NCBI GenBank assembly: GCA_002477475.1
Contig: DLPX01000050.1
Coordinates: forward strand, 34,419 to 74,613
Length of the DNA: 40,195 bases
Direction: 5' to 3'
Source of the DNA: Proteobacteria bacterium UBA7447
Lineage (GTDB): Bacteria; Pseudomonadota; Gammaproteobacteria; Arenicellales; UBA868
Shown: positions 31,830 through 39,536 of the stretch, piece by piece
How positions within the stretch are numbered: the stretch's first letter is position 1
Layout: every line of letters starts with the position of its first letter
Notes under the pieces: generated by a model
The model's database searches: none
Seen by the model: only the letters and a program-made list of their open reading frames with translations
Told to the model about the DNA's origin: nothing
Made by a program: the position numbers and the translations under genes

Positions 31830-34800
31830 ATGGCTATGAGTTCTATTCCATCTTCTCTCAGTCAAGCCGGAGTCCCGACTCGACCGGATATCGGCTACCG
31901 CATCCGGTTCGTGACTGCGGCCAGTCTTTTTGACGGCCACGACGCTGCGATCAATATCATCCGCCGACTCCTGCAGGCATCCGGGGCGGAGGTGATTCAC
32001 CTCGGCCACAACCGAAGCGTTGCCGAGATTGTCGATGCGGCGATTCAGGAAGATGTCCAGGGTATCGCGGTGAGTTCTTACCAGGGCGGGCATACAGAAT
32101 TTTTTTCCTACATGATCGACATGCTGCGTGAGCGTAACCGGCCGGATATTCGGGTATTCGGAGGAGGAGGCGGCGTCATTGTTGATGAAGAAATCAGGGC
32201 GCTCCACGACTACGGGGTGAGCAGAGTCTACTCTCCCGGTGACGGCCAGCATCTTGGCCTTCAGGGCATGATCGATGACATGCTGGAGCGGGCAGACTTT
32301 TATCCGGCGGAGCAACCCAGCGAGTCCATGGAAGGCTTGAAAGCGCCTGATGGGGTGCAACTCGCACGTGTGTTGACTGAGATCGAAAATGACACCGTCA
32401 GTGAATTTTTGATCCGCCAGATACGCACCACAGCCGCCCGTCGTCATGATCATAGTCCGGTGTTGGGCATTACCGGCACCGGCGGGTCTGGTAAGTCGTC
32501 CTTGACGGACGAGTTGATCCTTCGTTTTCGGATTGATTATGGAGACGCGCTTCGAATTGCCGTTCTGGCGGTGGATCCCACCCGCAGAAAGACGGGCGGT
32601 GCGCTGCTGGGAGACCGCATTCGGATGAACGCGATTGATGGCGAAAATATTTTCTTTCGCTCCTTTGCTACAAGAGGCGCCGCCGGCGAAGTGCCCGGAC
32701 AGCTCGACGATTTGGTTGCTGCCTGCCAATGTGCAGAGTTCGATCTTGTGATCGTTGAGACGCCCGGCATCGGTCAGGGAGATGCCGGAATTACCTCCCG
32801 CGTGGATACCTCTCTCTATGTCATGACACCCGAGTTCGGCGCAGCGTCTCAGTTGGAGAAGATCGAGATGCTGGATTACGCGGACGTGGTGGCGATCAAT
32901 AAGTCAGACCGAAAGGGGGCTCAGGATGCATTGCGCGATGTGCGCAAGCAGGTACAGCGCAATCGGGGGGCATTTAGCGAAACGCCGGACCAGATGCCCG
33001 TTTACACCACTATGGCAGCACGGTTCAATGATTCGGGAGTGAGCGCGCTGTATCAGGCGATTAAGGCATCATTGACAGAGCAGGACCTCTCGGCCGGGCC
33101 GGGTCTTCTGGGGCAGGCGCGGAACGCAGTGCAGGATCCCGAAAGTCTTCCTGGGGATCGAGAAAGGTATTTGTCAGAGGTGGCGGATTCCGTTCGCCGG
33201 TATCACGAGAGAGTCGCAGACCTTGAGACGCTGGCTCGCCATCGACAGCACTTGAAAACCAGTATCAATCTGCTCGAGTCCAACCAGCAATCCACGGAGT
33301 CGCTTCAGGCGCTGGTGGCTAAGACAGAGACCGCTCTAGGCCAGGATCTCATCGACCAGATTGAAGGGTTTGATGCGTTGCGCCGCCAGTATCAGGAAAG
33401 CGGTGTTGAGGGCGAAGGCGACAGGCCGGAATCTGAAGTGCGACTCAGTTATACCTCTTTATCAGGCACACGTATCCCCCGTGTCAGTCTTCCAAGTTAT
33501 CACGATGCAGGAGACCGGCTTCGTTGGCAGCTATTGGAGAACGTACCGGGAGCATTTCCTTATACGGCAGGTGTTTTTCCATTCAAGCGGGAGAATGAAG
33601 ATCCTACCCGGATGTTTGCTGGTGAGGGAGATGCTGCCCGGACCAACCAACGCTTTCGTTTGCTCTCCGCGGATTCGAAAGCCAAGCGCCTGTCGACGGC
33701 ATTCGATTCAGTCACTCTGTATGGCGCTGACCCTGCATTGCGTCCCGATATCTACGGAAAAGTGGGCACCTCGGGAGTATCGATTGCAACGTTGGAAGAC
33801 ATGAGGACTCTGTATCACGGGTTTGATCTTTGTGATCCCGCTACATCCGTCTCCATGACGATTAACGGACCGGCCCCCACCGTGCTGGCATTTTTCCTCA
33901 ACACCGCAATCGATCAGCAGGTTGACCGGTTTCATGAGAAGCACTCGCGGGAGCCCTCCGTAGAAGAGATGGACCAGATCCGGAGCTTTGCCCTGGAAAA
34001 TGTCAGAGGCACCGTCCAGGCGGATATTCTCAAGGAAGACCAGGGCCAGAATACCTGTCTCTTTTCGACCGATTTCAGCCTCCGCATGATGGGGGATATC
34101 CAGCAGTATTTCATTGATAACCGGGTGCGCAACTTTTACTCGGTGTCCATTTCCGGATACCACATCGCTGAGGCGGGTGCGAATCCCATCACTCAGTTGG
34201 CCCTCACGCTGGCCAACGGGTTCACGTATCTTGAATCCTATCTTGCTCGGGGAATGGCGGTAGATGACTTTGCACCCAACCTGTCGTTTTTCTTCTCGAA
34301 CGGAATGGATCCGGAATACACGGTCCTTGGCCGGGTGGCACGCAGGATTTGGGCGATCACGCTGCGGGAGCGTTATGGTGCCAACCTGCGCAGTCAGAAA
34401 CTCAAGTATCACATTCAGACCTCGGGCCGGTCTTTGCATGCGCAGGAGATGAGTTTTAACGATATCCGGACGACGCTACAGGCATTAATCGCGGTCTATG
34501 ACAACTGCAACAGCCTGCATACCAATGCGCATGATGAAGCGTTTACGACCCCCAGTGCAGAGTCGGTTCGCCGCGCGCTGGCGATCCAGATGATCATCAA
34601 CCGGGAATGGGGTCTGGCGCGCAACGAGAATTCCAACCAGGGCAGCTTTATCATCGAAGAGTTGACGGATCTGGTAGAGCAGGCGGTGCTTGCTGAGTTT
34701 GACCGGCTTGCAGAGCGCGGGGGTGTGCTGGGCGCGATGGAGACCGGGTATCAGCGGGGCAAGATTCAGGAAGAATCCCTTTATTACGAAACCCGAAAAC

Positions 34801-35102
34801 ACGACGGCAGTTATCCCATCATTGGCGTCAACACATTCCTCAATGATGAAGACGACAGTAGCTCGGAAGTTGAACTCGCTCGCGGTACCGAGGCTGAAAA
34901 ACGGGGCCAGCTGGAACGGTTGAGAGCATTTCAGAGCCGGCACGAAGGTGCGGCCGACAAGGCGATTGAAGCCGTCAAGGAAGCTGCGCTCGGCGGTCAC
35001 AATGTTTTCTACTCACTGATGGAGGCCGCCCGTGTCTGCTCGCTTGGCCAGCTGACCCAAGCGTTTTTTGAGGTGGGCGGCAAGTATCGCCGCGGCATGT
35101 AG
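31830..35102 (+). CDS. icmF: Fused isobutyryl-CoA mutase IcmF (B12-dependent, with built-in GTPase chaperone)
   Basis: A 1090-residue protein from the ATG at 31830; a GTG at 31821 would add three residues. Domain order: B12-binding domain (residues ~22-150, with FDGHDAAIN at 34-42, where the His would coordinate cobalt), MeaI/ArgK-like G-protein (~170-430, Walker A GTGGSGKS at 216-223, NKSD at 357-360), then the radical-mutase barrel (~520-1085). The active-site segment ILKEDQGQNTC has Gln740 where methylmalonyl-CoA mutase has the CoA-carboxylate Arg, and an aromatic FPF lies at ~583-585; both point to isobutyryl-CoA/butyryl-CoA interconversion rather than methylmalonyl-CoA. The G-domain helps load and protect adenosylcobalamin. 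It is divergent from the LiuR-like regulator. Confidence 0.93.
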   Translation: MAMSSIPSSLSQAGVPTRPDIGYRIRFVTAASLFDGHDAAINIIRRLLQASGAEVIHLGHNRSVAEIVDAAIQEDVQGIAVSSYQGGHTEFFSYMIDMLRERNRPDIRVFGGGGGVIVDEEIRALHDYGVSRVYSPGDGQHLGLQGMIDDMLERADFYPAEQPSESMEGLKAPDGVQLARVLTEIENDTVSEFLIRQIRTTAARRHDHSPVLGITGTGGSGKSSLTDELILRFRIDYGDALRIAVLAVDPTRRKTGGALLGDRIRMNAIDGENIFFRSFATRGAAGEVPGQLDDLVAACQCAEFDLVIVETPGIGQGDAGITSRVDTSLYVMTPEFGAASQLEKIEMLDYADVVAINKSDRKGAQDALRDVRKQVQRNRGAFSETPDQMPVYTTMAARFNDSGVSALYQAIKASLTEQDLSAGPGLLGQARNAVQDPESLPGDRERYLSEVADSVRRYHERVADLETLARHRQHLKTSINLLESNQQSTESLQALVAKTETALGQDLIDQIEGFDALRRQYQESGVEGEGDRPESEVRLSYTSLSGTRIPRVSLPSYHDAGDRLRWQLLENVPGAFPYTAGVFPFKRENEDPTRMFAGEGDAARTNQRFRLLSADSKAKRLSTAFDSVTLYGADPALRPDIYGKVGTSGVSIATLEDMRTLYHGFDLCDPATSVSMTINGPAPTVLAFFLNTAIDQQVDRFHEKHSREPSVEEMDQIRSFALENVRGTVQADILKEDQGQNTCLFSTDFSLRMMGDIQQYFIDNRVRNFYSVSISGYHIAEAGANPITQLALTLANGFTYLESYLARGMAVDDFAPNLSFFFSNGMDPEYTVLGRVARRIWAITLRERYGANLRSQKLKYHIQTSGRSLHAQEMSFNDIRTTLQALIAVYDNCNSLHTNAHDEAFTTPSAESVRRALAIQMIINREWGLARNENSNQGSFIIEELTDLVEQAVLAEFDRLAERGGVLGAMETGYQRGKIQEESLYYETRKHDGSYPIIGVNTFLNDEDDSSSEVELARGTEAEKRGQLERLRAFQSRHEGAADKAIEAVKEAALGGHNVFYSLMEAARVCSLGQLTQAFFEVGGKYRRGM

Positions 35103-35209
35103 TACCATTGGCGCACTTTGGGTGGGCACTCGGCTGACAACGTCGTAGTGACCCTCTGCAGGCACCTTAGCGTTTCCGCATTTACCCCAGCTTCCAGGAG
35201 AGTATTGTT

Positions 35210-36400
35210 GTGTCGTTCTCGGGTGCGCTGCGTCGCAACGTCTTGCTTCTTTCCGTCTGTCAGGCGCTGATGCTGTCCGGCAGTTCCCTTATCGTTGCGA
35301 CCTCGGCATTGACCGGCTTGTCTCTGGCGAGCAACAGCCTCTTCGCAACCGTCCCGCTGTCCTGCATGTATGTCGGAACATTGCTGACGACTTTTCCCGC
35401 GTCCCTCATGATGAAGCGGATCGGTCGCCGAGCGGGATTTATGATCGGTCCCCTCGCCGGCTTGGTCGGTGCCGCTGTCGCGATTCACGCGATCACAGAA
35501 CGGGACTTCTGGCTCTTTTGCGCAGGTTCGTTTCTGATCGGCGTGCTGAATGGCGTCGGTCATTACTACCGCTTTGCTGCCGCTGATGTTAGCGGCAGCG
35601 CATATCGTAGCCGGGCCATCTCATGGGTGCTCGCTGGAGGCGTCGTGGCGGCTTTTGTGGGCCCGAATCTGGCCGCGTTCAATCGTGACCTGATTGCTGG
35701 GTTTCCCTTTGCAGGCAGTTACGCCAGTCTGCTGGTCGTATATTCATTATCCATACTGCTGGCGTCATTTCTGCGGATATCACCGCCTACAGAAGTCGAG
35801 CGCTACGGCAGTCAGCGACCCCTTAAGCAGATCGTCTGTCAGCCGGTGTTCTTTGTGCCTGTTGCGGGAGCATTGATTGCGTACGGCGTCATGAATCTTG
35901 TGATGACATCTACGCCGCTGGCCATGGCGGGTTGCGGCCACTCATTTTCGGACACCGCTTTTGTGATCGAGTGGCATGTGCTCGCCATGTTCTTGCCTTC
36001 ATTTTTTACCGGCAACCTGATAACGCGTTTTGGTGTGTTGAGAATCATGGGCATCGGTGTCCTGATGCTCTTCGCCAGTGTGGCCGCGAGCCTGAATGGC
36101 GACACCGTAGCGCACTTCGTTGCTGCGCTGGCGCTGTTGGGGCTGGGATGGAATTTTCTGTTTATTGGCGGCACAACACTGGTGACCGAGAGTTACACGC
36201 CCTCAGAAAAGGCCAAGACCCAGGGATTGAACGATCTCATGATTTTCGGGACGGTCGCCCTGACAGCTGGAATCTCTGGAGTGGTGCACGAGATTGCGGG
36301 TTGGCAAATGCTTAACCTGCTGGTGTTGCCGTTTTTAGCGCTGGTGTTATTGCTGATTACCTGGTTCAGTCGCGTACGCCAGACGGAGGGTGCCATCTGA
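35210..36400 (+). CDS. MFS transporter, YcxA-like, downstream of icmF
   Basis: A 396-residue protein with about 12 membrane spans and a GTG start at 35210 preceded by AGGAG at 35196-35200. ASLMMKRIGRRAGFMIGPLAG is the cytoplasmic loop between helices 2 and 3 of a Major Facilitator protein, and GNLITRFGVLRIMGIGVLML is its counterpart in the second half. GGTTLVTESYTPSEKAKTQGLNDLMIFGTVAL in outline is a strong block shared with uncharacterised prokaryotic MFS proteins. Substrate unknown. It lies 107 bp after icmF with no visible terminator between, so it could be co-transcribed and might move a related organic acid; that is only inference. It converges on the DMT gene. Confidence 0.83.
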   Translation: MSFSGALRRNVLLLSVCQALMLSGSSLIVATSALTGLSLASNSLFATVPLSCMYVGTLLTTFPASLMMKRIGRRAGFMIGPLAGLVGAAVAIHAITERDFWLFCAGSFLIGVLNGVGHYYRFAAADVSGSAYRSRAISWVLAGGVVAAFVGPNLAAFNRDLIAGFPFAGSYASLLVVYSLSILLASFLRISPPTEVERYGSQRPLKQIVCQPVFFVPVAGALIAYGVMNLVMTSTPLAMAGCGHSFSDTAFVIEWHVLAMFLPSFFTGNLITRFGVLRIMGIGVLMLFASVAASLNGDTVAHFVAALALLGLGWNFLFIGGTTLVTESYTPSEKAKTQGLNDLMIFGTVALTAGISGVVHEIAGWQMLNLLVLPFLALVLLLITWFSRVRQTEGAI

Positions 36401-36411
36401 GTCAGGCCTGA

Positions 36412-37317
36412 TTAGGGGTATTTCGAGACGAGCCCCTTGAGTCGCGCCACGGTTGATGGACGCGCCAGCACGACGACATTACCTATGAGCACCAGGCTGA
36501 CACCAACCAGTGTCCGATCCTGCCACGCATAGCTTTCAAACCAGGTCGATAGGGCGAGCGCCACGATAGGGAACAGCACCGTCGCATAAGCGGCATTCTC
36601 CGGCCCGATTCGTCCAACGAGTGTCAGATAACAACCGAAGCCAATAGCCGACGCAAATAAGGCCAAAAACAGCAGCGAGCCAATAAAGCGGATGTCGGTA
36701 TCGATCACAAATGGTGTGCCGGAAAGGATACTGAAGACAAAAATAAAAAGGGCGCCATAAGCCATACCAATCGCATTGGCCGATGCAACCGAAATGCCGT
36801 GCTTCTGGTTTCGGGCGGAAACGATATTGCCGATCGACGCAAGATAGGTCGCGATGAGGCTCATGCCGATGGCCCCGGCCGCCTGGGCTCGGGATGTGGC
36901 GATTTCAGACCAAAAAACCAGCCCGATGCCTGTCAGCCCGAATAAGACCGCCACAATGGTTTTCTTCTGAATCCTGTGTTTTAGAAAAAGAGCACTGTTA
37001 AAGATGTTCATGACAGTCATCGTCGAGAAAATGACAGCCAGCAGGCCCGTAGCGAGGTCATACGCAGCGTAGTAAAAAAGCAAGTAGTTCAGTGAGAACA
37101 GGCTGAGGCCCAGCAAAGCAAGGTAGGGATGATGGCGAGATGCGATGCGCAGGGATATGCCTCGTGCAAGACACCAGATAACGAGCAGAGTGGAAGCCAG
37201 GACAAACCGGTAGACGATGGCAATCTCCGGGGGCACCACACCGATCTGAAAGTGGATCGCAAGCCAGCTCGACCCCCAGATCAGAACGGTGAGGCTATAC
37301 AGTACAGAGGTGCTCAC
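36412..37317 (-). CDS. EamA/DMT family transporter
   Basis: A 301-residue membrane protein with ten predicted helices in two homologous halves of five. The first half starts MSTSVLYSLTVLIWGSSWLAIHF and holds FYYAAYDLATGLLAVIFSTMTV; the second contains AIGMSLIATYLASIGNIVSARN and LVGRIGPENAAYATVLFPIVALALS, where the last is the typical EamA second-half motif. Members of this drug/metabolite group export small metabolites such as amino acids; the substrate cannot be told from the sequence. The gene is convergent with the MFS gene (11 bp between stops) and follows the FabD-like gene by 75 bp. Confidence 0.88.
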   Translation of the reverse strand: MSTSVLYSLTVLIWGSSWLAIHFQIGVVPPEIAIVYRFVLASTLLVIWCLARGISLRIASRHHPYLALLGLSLFSLNYLLFYYAAYDLATGLLAVIFSTMTVMNIFNSALFLKHRIQKKTIVAVLFGLTGIGLVFWSEIATSRAQAAGAIGMSLIATYLASIGNIVSARNQKHGISVASANAIGMAYGALFIFVFSILSGTPFVIDTDIRFIGSLLFLALFASAIGFGCYLTLVGRIGPENAAYATVLFPIVALALSTWFESYAWQDRTLVGVSLVLIGNVVVLARPSTVARLKGLVSKYP

Positions 37318-37392
37318 GGGGCTGACCTAACAGGGTCTCTACAGGCCCCAGAATCATTCGTCGGATCGACTCGTCACAAAGCCGGCTGGGCA

Positions 37393-38382
37393 CTATGTGT
37401 CGTTCTGGAGCCGGGTGATGGCCTGGGCAAGTGTTTCAGTGTTGATGATGCCAATATATTCCGGCGGATTATCATCTCGCCTGAAGGTTTTCTTGACGAT
37501 CCCGGCCAGGTTCGGTTTTTTCTCGGCCGGAGTCTCTCCTTTGCCGATCCCGCCACCGAACTCGATCATGGTCCGGCACCCCTGCTCGGCAGCATATCTG
37601 AGATTGTTATGCCAAAGGACCGGATTAAACAGCTGAGAGAAAAGTGCTGCCCGAATGCTACGAGGATTCGAATCATGAAAGCGGCCGGTCGTGTTGGAGA
37701 GTACCGAGATGGATGGGGACTGCAGTGCGGTGTTCTCCAGTGCGCTTCGAAATTCAAGAGCCGCGCCAATCATGTAGAAAGTATGAAACGCACCTTCGGT
37801 TTTCAGCCTTGCCGATTTCTTTCCCGGGAACTGATTGGAGAAAGTTTCGACCAGGAGATTGAGGTCTGTTGCTTTACCGCCAACGACGGTCTGATCGGGC
37901 AGATTACAGGCCGCTACCGCACAGTAGTGCTGCTCTGCTAAAGCCTTGGCTTCTTCCAAGGCCAGAGGGAGTGCTTCCATTTCACCTTCGCCCAGTTCTC
38001 CCATGAGTCGCCCACGCGCGTCGACCAGGCGCAGTGCGTCAGTGAAGCTCAGCGCACGAGCGGCCACCAAGGCAGAATACTCTCCAAGACTATGACCCGC
38101 AGCAGCCTTAGGCGTCACCGGCCGTCCTGTCTGTTCCTCAAAAATGCGAAGACAGGCAATCGCGTGAGTAAGCAGTGCTGGCTGCGTATATTGGGTCAGA
38201 TGAATTTTGTTATCAGGATCTTCAAAGGAAAGACGAGCAAGATCATAGCCAAGTGTATCGCTGGCCTCCTCGTAGAGTTGTCTTACGGTTTCAAAGGAGT
38301 CGAAGAGATCGCTGCCCATCCCGGGGTACTGTGATCCCTGGCCCGGGAAAACAAGCAGAGCAGATTGAAGAAGATCAGTCAC
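37393..38382 (-). CDS. Stand-alone FabD-like ACP S-malonyltransferase
   Basis: A 329-residue acyltransferase with a GTG start at 38382. The N-terminus LLVFPGQGSQYPGMG, TQYTQPALLTHAI, and the nucleophile motif AAGHSLGEYSALVAA (Ser98) match FabD. Arg125 (ARGRLMGE), which binds the malonyl carboxylate, and the catalytic His200 (GAFHTFYM) are kept, so malonyl selectivity is expected. The usual MAAILGL segment after the Arg is replaced by GEMEALPLALEEA, and the His motif differs from the usual HS.LM form. No ketosynthase, ACP or fab gene is nearby; the usual fabHDG cluster is not in the window. It may be a second malonyltransferase for a specialised ACP, or a divergent paralogue. Confidence 0.82.
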   Translation of the reverse strand: MTDLLQSALLVFPGQGSQYPGMGSDLFDSFETVRQLYEEASDTLGYDLARLSFEDPDNKIHLTQYTQPALLTHAIACLRIFEEQTGRPVTPKAAAGHSLGEYSALVAARALSFTDALRLVDARGRLMGELGEGEMEALPLALEEAKALAEQHYCAVAACNLPDQTVVGGKATDLNLLVETFSNQFPGKKSARLKTEGAFHTFYMIGAALEFRSALENTALQSPSISVLSNTTGRFHDSNPRSIRAALFSQLFNPVLWHNNLRYAAEQGCRTMIEFGGGIGKGETPAEKKPNLAGIVKKTFRRDDNPPEYIGIINTETLAQAITRLQNDT

Positions 38383-38713
38383 GGAGGGTCCGTTAGTAAT
38401 TTACCGAGAGGTTATGGATGCACGGGATTTTAATCCTTAGCGCACACTGCTTGGGCGAAGCGGAATCATTGCTTTAGTTTTGCCTCAGTATTTATGTCGG
38501 AAGTATTTAGAAATTGCGCTTGACAGAGCCAAGTACAATGCCGAGAAAGTCAGATGAGTTTCGCAAGGTGTTGAGGCAATAATGATGCGATGCAACAAGA
38601 AAAGCTTCCCGCCAAATAAATGGCTCTTATGAGGCCAAAAAAAGGGTGTATGACTCTTGCAAAAGAACCTTGAAATATATCCAAATAGTCTGTTTCTATT
38701 GATTAATCACGAG
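38383..38713. other. Gene-poor spacer before the candidate sRNA
   Basis: About 330 bp with no convincing open frame in any direction. It contains a consensus TTGACA at 38519-38524 but no -10 at a proper distance, and an imperfect hairpin TGGCTC-TTAT-GAGGCCA (~38620-38636) that, on the minus strand, is followed by a T-rich stretch and could be a weak second terminator. AT content rises towards its right end. Confidence 0.5.
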
Positions 38714-38747
38714 TTAAAAAAAAGCCCGCCGAAATGATGGGCGGGCT
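38714..38747 (-). terminator. Intrinsic terminator on the minus strand
   Basis: On the minus strand AGCCCGCC (38747-38740) pairs with GGCGGGCT (38730-38723), with a 9-nt loop, followed directly by a run of eight T's (38723-38716). On the plus strand no T-run follows, so its direction is clear. Confidence 0.88.
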
Positions 38748-38798
38748 GAATATTTGGAGGAGGATATGAATAGAAATTGTGCGTTGCACAAATCCCGT
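38714..38798 (-). ncRNA. Candidate small regulatory RNA with C-rich (anti-Shine-Dalgarno) loop
   Basis: On the minus strand a near-consensus promoter (listed next) would start a transcript at about 38796-38798, ending at the T-run at ~38714-38723, about 83 nt. Reading 5' to 3': a small hairpin TTGTGC-AAC-GCACAA (38791-38777); then an unpaired, pyrimidine-rich stretch containing CCTCCTCC (38762-38755); then an 8-bp GC-rich hairpin AGCCCGCC / GGCGGGCT (38747-38723) with a run of T's. Promoter, size, seed-like exposed stretch and intrinsic terminator together are what a trans-acting sRNA looks like, and CCUCCUCC would pair with ribosome-binding sites. I do not recognise it as a known Rfam family. 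No expression evidence is available. Confidence 0.6.
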
Positions 38799-38802
38799 CA
38801 AG

Positions 38803-38831
38803 ATAATACTGGCTGGCTTGGGTAAAGTCAA
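38803..38831 (-). promoter_or_regulatory. Strong sigma-70-like promoter for the candidate sRNA
   Basis: On the minus strand TTGACT (38831-38826), a 17-bp spacer, and TATTAT (38808-38803). It matches consensus at 5 of 6 positions in each element with the ideal spacer, which makes it the best promoter match I found in the window. No open frame of real-gene quality lies downstream on that strand before the terminator at 38723-38747. Confidence 0.72.
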
Positions 38832-38939
38832 CTCCTGCGTCCAGATTTCGCTAGACAGTGCTACCTCATCGTGCCTGTTGCTGATTTCTGGAGCACCTAG
38901 CGGCTCTAGTGAATAATTCTGATCTTTGGGGGGATGTAA

Positions 38940-39536
38940 ATGAGCCTTCTTATCGCACGACACGGCCAAACTGACTGGAATCTTAAACAGCGTTGGCAGT
39001 CTGTTAGCGATATTCCGCTTAATACGGAAGGCCAGAATCAAGCAATTCGGCTGGCGGCTTTGCTTAAGGCGCGGGGGTGCGCGCCTCAGAGTTTGATTGC
39101 ATCACCCCTTTTAAGAGCCCAGAAGACCGCACAGATTTTGGGCACAGCGGTGGGCTGTGAGGTAGAGACTGATCCGACCCTGATTGAGCTTGACCTTGGT
39201 CAGTTTGAAGGTCGGCATGAAGCAGAACTGCGGGCGGAGGATCCTGCCGGGTATGATGCTTGGCGCGAGTCCTGCTTTCTTTTGGCTGCACCGGGAGGTG
39301 AGACGATTCACGACGTTGCATCACGGATTGCGGACCTGGTTGCCAACCTAAGCGATAGGGAGGGCGACATCCTGATCGTGGGTCATCAGGGGGTGAATAT
39401 GGCGATTAAGGCCACTCTCAGTGACTGCTTCAACCAAGAATGTTTGAGCTCATTCCGACAGAGCAACGATGAAATTGAAGTCTGGCAGCTGGATCCCGGC
39501 AAGCTGATCGGACGCATAAAGACAGACGATGGCTGA
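38940..39536 (+). CDS. Histidine phosphatase family protein (phosphoglycerate mutase-like)
   Basis: A 198-residue enzyme with a GGGGGGA ribosome site upstream of the ATG at 38940. The active-site start MSLLIARHGQTDWN holds the RHG motif at residues 7-9, with His8 as the phosphorylated residue. SPLLRAQKTAQIL supplies the second Arg, LIELDLGQFEGRHEAEL the acidic residue, and DILIVGHQGVNMAIK the second His. These features define the histidine phosphatase superfamily (cofactor-dependent mutase-like phosphatases, CobC, GpmB). Substrate cannot be assigned by eye; the EL.LGQFEG block is shared by several members. It overlaps the following DNA glycosylase gene by 8 bp and is read with it. Confidence 0.87.
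   Translation: MSLLIARHGQTDWNLKQRWQSVSDIPLNTEGQNQAIRLAALLKARGCAPQSLIASPLLRAQKTAQILGTAVGCEVETDPTLIELDLGQFEGRHEAELRAEDPAGYDAWRESCFLLAAPGGETIHDVASRIADLVANLSDREGDILIVGHQGVNMAIKATLSDCFNQECLSSFRQSNDEIEVWQLDPGKLIGRIKTDDG

Noticed and set aside
31797..32729. 310-residue minus-strand frame inside icmF
   Set aside because: It lies opposite the well-conserved B12 and G-protein domains of icmF, has no recognisable motif, and is explained by the base composition of the icmF codons.
38519..38553. Perfect TTGACA at 38519 as a plus-strand promoter
   Set aside because: The nearest TATAAT-like element (TACAAT) is only 8 bp downstream, far from the 16-18 bp needed.
38703..39041. 112-residue minus-strand frame across the candidate sRNA
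   Set aside because: It starts inside the histidine phosphatase gene and runs past the intrinsic terminator at 38723-38747. Its sequence has no protein-like pattern, and a promoter for the short RNA sits in its middle.
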